Positions 28,101 through 35,101 of a stretch of DNA of 35,101 nucleotides are shown here, in pieces. Both the position numbers and the translations under genes were made by a program. Below the pieces are notes generated by a model. That model had not been told where the DNA came from. It ran no database searches and saw only the letters and a program-made list of their open reading frames with translations. This DNA comes from Clostridiales bacterium. Its GTDB lineage: Bacteria > Bacillota > Clostridia > Oscillospirales > Oscillospiraceae. Every line of letters starts with the position of its first letter. Within the stretch, counting starts at the first letter, position 1. The DNA lies in NCBI GenBank assembly GCA_022781505.1, contig JALETK010000138.1, positions 1 to 35,101 of the forward strand. Reading direction: 5' to 3'.

Positions 28101-29357
28101 ATGGAGCGGCTGGTGATACAGGGCGGAGCGCGCCTCAAGGGGGCGCTCCGGGTACAGGGAGCGAAAAACAGCGTGCTTCCGCTGCTGGCGGCGTCGGTGC
28201 TGCTGGAGGAGGGGTGCGTGTTACATAACTGCCCGAGGCTGTCCGACGTGGACGCCGCCGTGGAGATCCTGGAGTATCTGGGCTGCCGGGTGACACGGGA
28301 GGGGCACAGCATCCGGGTAGACCCCGGAGGGCTGACACGAAACCATATTTCCCGGGAAAAGATGCAGACCATGCGGTCAACCATTTTGTTCCTGGGCCCG
28401 CTGCTTGCCAGAACCGGCAGCTGCAGCGTCTATGAGCCGGGGGGCTGCCGGTTGGGCGCCCGGCCGGTGGATCTGCATCTCATGGGCCTGGAGGCCCTGG
28501 GGGCGGAGATCACCCGGGAGGAGGACCGGCTGTGCTGCCGGGGACGCCTCCGGGGCGGGAGAGTGGTGCTGCCCTTCCCCAGCGTGGGAGCCACGGAGAA
28601 TCTGATCCTGGCCGCCCTGGGCGCCGCAGGCACCACAACCATTTACAATGCTGCCCGGGAGCCGGAGATCGGGGATCTCATCGCCTTCTGCCGGGCGGCG
28701 GGCGCCAGAATCTACGGAGCGGGCACCTCCATGCTGGAGATTGAGGGAAGCGCCCTGAGGGCCGCGGAGCACCGGGTGGTCCCGGACCGGATGGAGGCGG
28801 CTACCTTCCTGACCGCCGCCGCCGGGACGGGCGGGGAGCTGCTGCTCACCGATGCCAGGCCGGAGCACTTAACTGCTGTGCTGCAGGTGCTGGAGGCAGC
28901 GGGGTGCCGGGTGGAGCGGGGAGATGGTGAGATTTTCCTGGCCGCGCCCCGGCGGCTGCGGGCGGTGCCGCCCATTCACACGGCGCCCTACCCGGGCTTC
29001 CCCACGGACGCCCAGGCTCCCATGATGGCGGCTCTGCTGCGGGCCGACGGAGTGACGGTTTTCGACGAGACGGTTTTTTCCGACCGGTACCGCCACGTCC
29101 CCGGGCTCCGGCGGCTGGGGGCGGAGATCGGAACCGCCGGGGCTCTGGCCGCCGTCACCGGCGTGACCCGGCTCCGGGGTGCGGATATGGAGGCCACGGA
29201 TCTCCGGGGCGGGGCTGCCATGGCGGTGGCCGCCCTCCAGGCGGAGGGGGAGAGCCGGATTGCCGGGGTGCACCACATGATGCGGGGCTATGAGAATTTT
29301 GCCCAGAGGCTTCGGAGCCTGGGGTGCGCCGTTACGCTGGAAGCAGACGGCGCCTGA
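28101..29357 (+). CDS. murA: UDP-GlcNAc 1-carboxyvinyltransferase
   Basis: GAKNSVLPLLAASVL, PGGCRLGARPVDLHL (catalytic Cys present), MRSTILFLGPLLAR. Confidence 0.95.
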   Translation: MERLVIQGGARLKGALRVQGAKNSVLPLLAASVLLEEGCVLHNCPRLSDVDAAVEILEYLGCRVTREGHSIRVDPGGLTRNHISREKMQTMRSTILFLGPLLARTGSCSVYEPGGCRLGARPVDLHLMGLEALGAEITREEDRLCCRGRLRGGRVVLPFPSVGATENLILAALGAAGTTTIYNAAREPEIGDLIAFCRAAGARIYGAGTSMLEIEGSALRAAEHRVVPDRMEAATFLTAAAGTGGELLLTDARPEHLTAVLQVLEAAGCRVERGDGEIFLAAPRRLRAVPPIHTAPYPGFPTDAQAPMMAALLRADGVTVFDETVFSDRYRHVPGLRRLGAEIGTAGALAAVTGVTRLRGADMEATDLRGGAAMAVAALQAEGESRIAGVHHMMRGYENFAQRLRSLGCAVTLEADGA

Positions 29358-29390
29358 CCGGGCGAGGGCTTTGATACGGAGGAGAACACT

Positions 29391-30560
29391 ATGGATCGGG
29401 ATCAACAGGAAAGACGCAGGAGACCGCCGGACACCCGCCCCGGAGGGGCGGAGCCGTCGGGCTCCCGGAGAAGCGGCGACAGGCCGGCGGCCCGGAGCCG
29501 CCAGAGACCGGCGGACCGCCGGGAGCCTGCGGGACGGGAGAGAACCGGGGAGACCCGGCGGCGTCCAGCTGCCCCGGAGGGGCGAAAAACCCCGCCGGAG
29601 CATGGACGAAGGGCCCCTGAGGCGGAGAAGAAGCCCAGGCAGAGCGGCAGCCCCCGCCGGGAACCGCCTAAGAAGCCCGGAGAGAGCCAGAAGAAGGCCC
29701 GGAACAGCCGGGCAAGGAGTGAAAACGCCAGGCGGCGCAAGCAGCCCCCGAAGCAGCAGACCAGGCGGACGCCCCCGAAGCCCCTGCCCCGCAGGCGGCT
29801 TCTTGTGAAGCTGGCCACCGCCGCCGCCGTGGTGCTGGCGCTGATTCTGGGCATGACCATTTTCTTCCGGGTTCAGGAGGTCCGGGTCACGGGCAACGCC
29901 AGGTATACGGCCCAGGAGATTCTGGACGCCTCGGGCATCGAGAAGGGAGAGAACCTCCTGTCCATTGGCAAATCCCGGGCGGCGGGAAAAATTCTCTCCG
30001 CATTTCCCTATGTGGATCAGGTGCAGATTGGTATAAAACTCCCCAATACGGTTAATATTGACATAGTGGAGGTGGAGGCGTCCTATGCCGTGGAAGCTGA
30101 CGATGGCTGGTGGCTGATGGACGCCGGGGGAAAGCTCCTGGAGCCCGTGGAGAGCCCGGAGGGATATACCCGGGTGACCGGAATTTCGGCCGAAGCCCCC
30201 GTTTCCGGGGGCGCTCTGAAGGCCCGGGAGCAGGCCCCGGAGGCGTCCGGAGAGGAGCCCTCCGGCGAGATGACCGGCAGCGCGGCAGACCGGGCGGCGG
30301 CGGCCCTGGAGATTCTGAAGGTGCTGTCCCAGGAGGACCGCACGGCCCAGGTGACCAGCGTGGATGTGTCCCAGCTCTACGACATCCAGGTCTGGTATGG
30401 GGAGAAGTACCAGGTGATTCTCAGCGGCCCCACGGAGCTGACCTACAAAACCCGCTATATGGTACAGGCCATTGAGCAGCTGGAGCAGGAGGGCTACCGG
30501 GGCGGCGTGCTGGATCTCACCTTCACCGAGCCGGGAAAGGCGTCCTTTATCCCGTGGTAA
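29391..30560 (+). CDS. ftsQ: FtsQ/DivIB-like division protein with long basic N-terminal tail
   Basis: R/K/P-rich ~136 aa tail, one TM, then POTRA-like VQEVRVTGNARYTAQEILDASGIEKGENLL; located just before ftsZ. Confidence 0.87.
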   Translation: MDRDQQERRRRPPDTRPGGAEPSGSRRSGDRPAARSRQRPADRREPAGRERTGETRRRPAAPEGRKTPPEHGRRAPEAEKKPRQSGSPRREPPKKPGESQKKARNSRARSENARRRKQPPKQQTRRTPPKPLPRRRLLVKLATAAAVVLALILGMTIFFRVQEVRVTGNARYTAQEILDASGIEKGENLLSIGKSRAAGKILSAFPYVDQVQIGIKLPNTVNIDIVEVEASYAVEADDGWWLMDAGGKLLEPVESPEGYTRVTGISAEAPVSGGALKAREQAPEASGEEPSGEMTGSAADRAAAALEILKVLSQEDRTAQVTSVDVSQLYDIQVWYGEKYQVILSGPTELTYKTRYMVQAIEQLEQEGYRGGVLDLTFTEPGKASFIPW

Positions 30561-30604
30561 AGAGAAGAATTTACAAAAACTTTGCCGAAAAAGAAGAATT
30601 TCTA

Positions 30605-30633
30605 TTGACCAAACAGAATTTTCACGATAGAAT
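30605..30633 (+). promoter_or_regulatory. Promoter of ftsZ
   Basis: TTGACC-N17-TAGAAT upstream of ftsZ. Confidence 0.65.
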
Positions 30634-30708
30634 AAACAGGTATAGATATGCCTGATTTCTGCCGCGCGCGGCGTGAATACAAAGAATACATAGGAGGAGA
30701 GCAAAAAT

Positions 30709-31815
<1,107 letters not shown>

Positions 31816-31840
31816 GGATTTTTAAAATGATTCCGTCTGT

Positions 31841-31869
31841 GATGCGCCGCAGTTTTCCTGCGGTGCATC
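31841..31869 (+). terminator. Hairpin downstream of ftsZ
   Basis: GATGCGCCGCAG-TTTTC-CTGCGGTGCATC; no strong T-run. Confidence 0.4.
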
Positions 31870-32143
31870 CTTTCGGTACGGCTGCTTTTAAACATCAAGG
31901 CGATAAAAATTCAGGCCGCCCCACAGAGAACCCCGCCCGCTGCAGGGCATTGGGAGACGTTGACTTCCTGTCGCGCACAGTTGTCCGTTTTTCTACAATT
32001 TTTTTGAAAAAGTCAAAAGAATTTTAGAAAAATTTACAATTAGCTATTTACTTTTTTTGTGCTGCGCACTAAAATATAACTGCAGAAGAACGCGGGCGTT
32101 CTCCTCTTTCATTCAAAAATTTTTTTCTGGAGGATTATGACAT

Positions 32144-32446
32144 ATGAACAGCAGAAACAGAAAGGCCAATCCCAACAGCCCCCTGTATCGCGCCATCCTG
32201 ACCCTGAAGACCCCCGAGGAGTGCTACAACTTCTTCATGGATCTGTGCACCGTTCCCGAGCTCAACGCCATGGAGCAGCGCTTCGAGGTTGCCCAGCTCC
32301 TGAACCAGGGCATGATCTACAACAAGATTCTGGAGCTTACCGGCGCCAGCAGCGCCACCATCAGCCGTGTCAACCGCTCTCTCAACTACGGCACCGACGG
32401 CTACCGCATGGTCATCGACCGCATGGGGGACGAGGACGAGGAATGA
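32144..32446 (+). CDS. YerC/YecD-family TrpR-related protein
   Basis: 100 aa; LTLKTPEECYNFFMDLCTVPELNAMEQRFEVAQLLNQGMIYNKILELTGASSATISRVNRSLNYGTDGY. Confidence 0.9.
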   Translation: MNSRNRKANPNSPLYRAILTLKTPEECYNFFMDLCTVPELNAMEQRFEVAQLLNQGMIYNKILELTGASSATISRVNRSLNYGTDGYRMVIDRMGDEDEE

Positions 32447-33198
32447 GCGCCTATGAGTCTCTGGCCATTTCCTATGACCGGCTGACCAATGACGTTCCCT
32501 ACGAAAAGATCCTGGCCTTCATCCAGGAGATCCTGACAGAACGGGGGTTTGCTCCCCGTTCTGTTTTGGATTTGGCCTGCGGCACCGGCGCCATGTCCGT
32601 GCTGCTGGCCAGGGCCGGGTACCGCGTAATTGGGGTGGATATGTCCGAGGAGATGCTCACGGTGGCCAGTGAAAAGGCCTGGGAGCTTCCGGACAACCGC
32701 CCCTTCTTTGTGCGCCAGCGAATGGAGCGCCTGCGGTTGCCGGAGCCGGTGGATCTGGTTCTGTGCTGCCTGGACAGCATCAATTATCTGACGAACCCCG
32801 AGGACTGCCGGGAGACCTTCCGGCGGGTGTACGGGGCCCTGAAGCCCGGCGGCATGTTTGTCTTTGACGTGAATACCCCGGAAAAGCTCCGGGCCATGGA
32901 TGGCCAGGTGTTTCTGGACGAGGACGAGGATGTGTTCTGCGTCTGGCGGGGCGCTTTTGAGGAGGGCGAGAACATCTGCTACTACGGCATGGATCTGTTC
33001 CAGCGCCGGGGGAAGCTGTGGAGCCGCAGCCAGGAGGAGCACCGGGAGTACGCGTACACCCTGCCCCAGCTCCGGGGCTATCTGGAGGAGGCGGGCTTCC
33101 GGCAGGTGGCCCTGTATGGCGACCTGCGCTTTGAAGCCCCCGCAGCCGGGGAGCAGCGGGTGTACATTGCCGCGAGGAAGGAGAAAGAACATGAATGA
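32443..33198 (+). CDS. Class I SAM-dependent methyltransferase
   Basis: Start MSAYESLAISYD (ATGA overlap); VLDLACGTGAMSVLLARAGYRVIGVDMSEEML motif I. Confidence 0.9.
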   Translation: MSAYESLAISYDRLTNDVPYEKILAFIQEILTERGFAPRSVLDLACGTGAMSVLLARAGYRVIGVDMSEEMLTVASEKAWELPDNRPFFVRQRMERLRLPEPVDLVLCCLDSINYLTNPEDCRETFRRVYGALKPGGMFVFDVNTPEKLRAMDGQVFLDEDEDVFCVWRGAFEEGENICYYGMDLFQRRGKLWSRSQEEHREYAYTLPQLRGYLEEAGFRQVALYGDLRFEAPAAGEQRVYIAARKEKEHE

Positions 33199-34069
33199 CT
33201 ATATTGTGCGGGCCATGTCGTCCGATGGCTTTGTGAAGGCCGCAGCCATCCGCTCCACGGACATTGTCCGCCGGGCGGCTCAAATCCAGGGCACCACGCC
33301 CACGGCCACGGCGGCCCTTGGGCGGGTTCTCACGGCTGCCTCTCTCATGGGGAACATGCAGAAGGTGGAAGATGGCTCCGTGACCCTCCAGGTCAAGGGG
33401 GGCGGCCCTCTGGGAACCATTCTGTGCGTGTCCGACGCCGTGGGAAATGTCCGGGGTTATGTTCAGAACCCCGCCATCTCCCTTCTGGAAAAATACCAGG
33501 GAAAGCTGGACGTGGGGGCCGCCGTAGGCACCAACGGTATGCTCACGGTCATCCGGGATTTGCAAATGAAGGAGCCCTATGTGGGCAGCGTGGAGCTGGT
33601 CACAGGGGAGATCGCGGAGGACATTACGGCTTACTTCGCCCAGAGTGAGCAGACACCTACGGCCTGCGCTCTGGGCGTCCTGGCGGACCGGGATCATTCT
33701 GTGAAGGTGGCGGGCGGGTACATTCTCCAGCTTCTGCCAAACGCCCCGGAGACGGTCATCAGCGCCCTGGAGGAGGGAATCCGGAAAACCGGCCCTGTGA
33801 CCTCCCTGCTGGAGGCCGGCAAGACGCCGGAGGAGCTGCTTACCCTGGTGTGCGCCGGTATGGAGCTGGAATTCCTGGAGACAACGCCCGTGGAGTACCG
33901 GTGCTATTGCAGCCGGGAGCGGGTCAAAGGGGCCCTCATCAGCCTGGGAAAGAAGGAGCTGACGGACATCGCCCGGGAGGGGGAAACGGTCCATATCGGC
34001 TGCCAGTTCTGCGACGCGGACTATACGTTCACACCGGCGGAAATTCAAAAACTTCTGGAAGAACTTTGA
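33191..34069 (+). CDS. hslO: Redox-regulated chaperone Hsp33
   Basis: MNDYIVRAMSSDGFVKAAAIRST; C-terminal CYC...CQFC zinc motif. Confidence 0.96.
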   Translation: MNDYIVRAMSSDGFVKAAAIRSTDIVRRAAQIQGTTPTATAALGRVLTAASLMGNMQKVEDGSVTLQVKGGGPLGTILCVSDAVGNVRGYVQNPAISLLEKYQGKLDVGAAVGTNGMLTVIRDLQMKEPYVGSVELVTGEIAEDITAYFAQSEQTPTACALGVLADRDHSVKVAGGYILQLLPNAPETVISALEEGIRKTGPVTSLLEAGKTPEELLTLVCAGMELEFLETTPVEYRCYCSRERVKGALISLGKKELTDIAREGETVHIGCQFCDADYTFTPAEIQKLLEEL

Positions 34070-34071
34070 AA

Positions 34072-34119
34072 TTTCGGCCCATTATTCTAAAAAAGCCGGG
34101 AATAATGGGCCGAAAAATT
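34072..34119 (+). terminator. Terminator-like hairpin after hslO
   Basis: TTTCGGCCCATTATTC-N12-GAATAATGGGCCGAAA, 16-bp perfect stem, then AATTT. Confidence 0.65.
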
Positions 34120-34144
34120 TCGAGAAAAAATTTGAAAAAAGTGC

Positions 34145-34173
34145 TTGACAAAATGGCCCCCCGTGTGTATAAT
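34145..34173 (+). promoter_or_regulatory. Perfect-consensus promoter of the tRNA array
   Basis: TTGACA-N17-TATAAT. Confidence 0.9.
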
Positions 34174-34226
34174 GATACCCGTCGCTGAGATGTGCTGAGC
34201 CGAAAGGCGAGCCCCTCGAAGCAGTC

Positions 34227-34302
34227 GGGAGCATAGCTCAGCTGGGAGAGCACATGCCTTACAAGCATGGGGTCACAGGTTCGAGCCCTGTTGTTCCCAC
34301 CA
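34227..34302 (+). tRNA. tRNA-Val (anticodon TAC), CCA encoded
   Basis: GGGAGCA/TGTTCCC acceptor, anticodon loop CTTACAA, T-loop GGTTCGAGCC. Confidence 0.95.
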
Positions 34303-34308
34303 ATATTT

Positions 34309-34385
34309 GGCCCGGTGGTGCAGTCGGTTAGCACGCCAGCCTGTCACGCTGGAGGTCGACGGTTCGAGTCCGTTCCGGGTCGCCA
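34309..34385 (+). tRNA. tRNA-Asp (anticodon GTC), CCA encoded
   Basis: GGCCCGG/CCGGGTC acceptor, anticodon loop CTGTCAC. Confidence 0.95.
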
Positions 34386-34425
34386 TATAAAAGCATCTGA
34401 GCAGAGCAAGTGCTCTGCTCAACAT

Positions 34426-34501
34426 GCCTCTGTAGCTCAGTAGGTAGAGCAGGGGACTGAAAATCCCCGTGTCGTTGGTTCGATTCCGACCGGAGGCACC
34501 A
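34426..34501 (+). tRNA. tRNA-Phe (anticodon GAA), CCA encoded
   Basis: GCCTCTG/CGGAGGC acceptor, anticodon loop CTGAAAA. Confidence 0.95.
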
Positions 34502-34520
34502 CTTGAAAAGCCTGTCTTGC

Positions 34521-34610
34521 TGGAATCGAAGCGATTCGATTCCGACGGTCGGCACCATTTGACAAAGGCCATCTGGAATCGAAGTGATTCGATTCCGACG
34601 GTCGGTGTCA
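34521..34610 (+). repeat. Two tandem hairpin repeats resembling a tRNA 3' end
   Basis: TGGAATCGAAGCGATTCGATTCCGACGGTCGGCACCA (34521-34557) and TGGAATCGAAGTGATTCGATTCCGACGGTCGGTGTCA (34574-34610). Confidence 0.85.
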
Positions 34611-34616
34611 AAAGAT

Positions 34617-34692
34617 GCGGGTGTAGCTCATCCGGTAGAGCGCCACCTTGCCAAGGTGGAGGTAGCGAGTTCGAGCCTCGTCACCCGCTCCA
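34617..34692 (+). tRNA. tRNA-Gly (anticodon GCC), CCA encoded
   Basis: GCGGGTG...CACCCGC acceptor, anticodon loop TTGCCAA. Confidence 0.95.
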
Positions 34693-34698
34693 AAACAA

Positions 34699-34727
34699 AT
34701 AAGGAACGCCCCAGCGTTCCTTATTTT
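34699..34727 (+). terminator. AT-flanked hairpin between tRNA-Gly and tRNA-Cys
   Basis: AAATAAGGAACGC-CCCA-GCGTTCCTTATTT. Confidence 0.5.
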
Positions 34728-34731
34728 ATAT

Positions 34732-34806
34732 GGTACCGTGGCCAAGTGGTAAGGCAAAGGTCTGCAAAACCTTCATTCCCCAGTTCAAATCTGGGCGGTA
34801 CCTCCA
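34732..34806 (+). tRNA. tRNA-Cys (anticodon GCA), CCA encoded
   Basis: GGTACCG/CGGTACC acceptor, anticodon loop CTGCAAA. Confidence 0.95.
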
Positions 34807-34807
34807 G

Positions 34808-34843
34808 ACAAAAAACAGCATCCGAAAGGATGCTGTTTTTTGT
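34808..34843 (+). terminator. Terminator of tRNA array
   Basis: ACAAAAAACAGCATCC-GAAA-GGATGCTGTTTTTTGT, GNRA loop and T-run. Confidence 0.9.
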
Positions 34844-34849
34844 CAACGA

Positions 34850-35011
34850 AATCCGTCCTTACGGACGGGTGAAATGCCGCTGCGCGGCGTGAAATTGCTT
34901 CGCAGTGAAATTCTGCTTCGCAGAGTAAAGGACGGATTTGATTTCACATTCCGCAAAGCGGAATATTTCACCATCCGAAGGATGATTTCACATTGCGGAG
35001 CAATATTTCAC
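34850..35011. repeat. Triloop hairpin array with GTGAAAT / ATTTCAC linkers
   Basis: GTGAAAT at 34869, 34889, 34905; reverse complement ATTTCAC at 34941, 34965, 34985, 35005; a 3-nt-loop hairpin between successive linkers; AAATCCGTCC (34850) pairs GGACGGATTT (34930). Confidence 0.9.
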
Positions 35012-35101
35012 TTTGCCTTTTCATTCCGGATGCTCCAAAAGGAGCAGTGGGAGGCCGTCTATAGTGCTTTGAATCGCCAACGGCCAAACCGATAGGTTTC
35101 G

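Noticed and set aside
28416-28490. MurA fosfomycin-resistance substitution
   Set aside because: The catalytic-loop Cys is present (PGGCRLGARPV), so there is no Cys-to-Asp resistance signature.
29290-29808. 172-aa plus-strand ORF overlapping murA end and ftsQ start
   Set aside because: Alternative frame through arginine/proline-rich ftsQ tail; the ftsQ frame has TM and POTRA continuity.
28869-30704. 611-aa minus-strand ORF opposite murA/ftsQ
   Set aside because: Antisense shadow of GC-rich genes; composition-driven.
31980-32140. AT-rich region before yerC as a novel regulatory RNA
   Set aside because: Most likely an ordinary promoter region; only a small AGAACGC/GCGTTCT hairpin and no convincing -35/-10 pair were resolved.
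34273-34611. Minus-strand ORFs across tRNA genes (ESLRFQ..., SESNRFDSS...)
   Set aside because: These translate tRNA and hairpin-repeat sequence; a classic source of spurious hypothetical proteins.
34869-35011. CRISPR-like array
   Set aside because: The 7-nt repeat is too short, inserts are self-complementary rather than random spacers, and orientation flips in the middle; no cas genes in window.
34730-35095. 121-aa plus-strand ORF across tRNA-Cys, terminator and hairpin array
   Set aside because: Begins inside tRNA-Cys and reads through a terminator and palindromic repeats; no coding support.

Overview
This GC-rich chromosomal window looks like a spore-forming Oscillospiraceae/Clostridia-type Firmicute (inferred from gene content and style, not searched). 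Main blocks, left to right: (i) the 3' part of cutC and a large transglutaminase-like protein; (ii) a promoter-driven DUF2975 / Xre-HTH / DUF4153-like membrane operon; (iii) a one-carbon cluster fhs - fchA-like - folD, then a DUF1576 membrane protein; (iv) minus-strand CBS-domain Mn-dependent pyrophosphatase and L-asparaginase; (v) galE; (vi) a division/cell-wall (dcw) cluster mraZ-rsmH-ftsL-spoVD/ftsI-murE-murF-mraY-ftsW-murG-murA-ftsQ-ftsZ; (vii) yerC-type TrpR-like regulator, methyltransferase, hslO; (viii) a tRNA array Val-Asp-Phe-Gly-Cys behind a consensus promoter. No CRISPR array, prophage or transposase gene was seen. The most interesting signals are mostly non-coding: an array of triloop hairpins separated by GTGAAAT/ATTTCAC linkers at the right end; two tandem GNRA-capped hairpin repeats resembling a tRNA 3' end inside the tRNA array; three copies of a ~95-bp TGTCATCCTGAG inverted repeat; two other inverted-repeat elements; a 10-bp-phased operator-like array at mraZ; and a possible structured leader before fhs. 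The strongest protein-level observation is a FolD lacking the canonical Tyr-x3-Lys lysine and the Gln of QLPLP, next to a separate FchA-like cyclohydrolase candidate.
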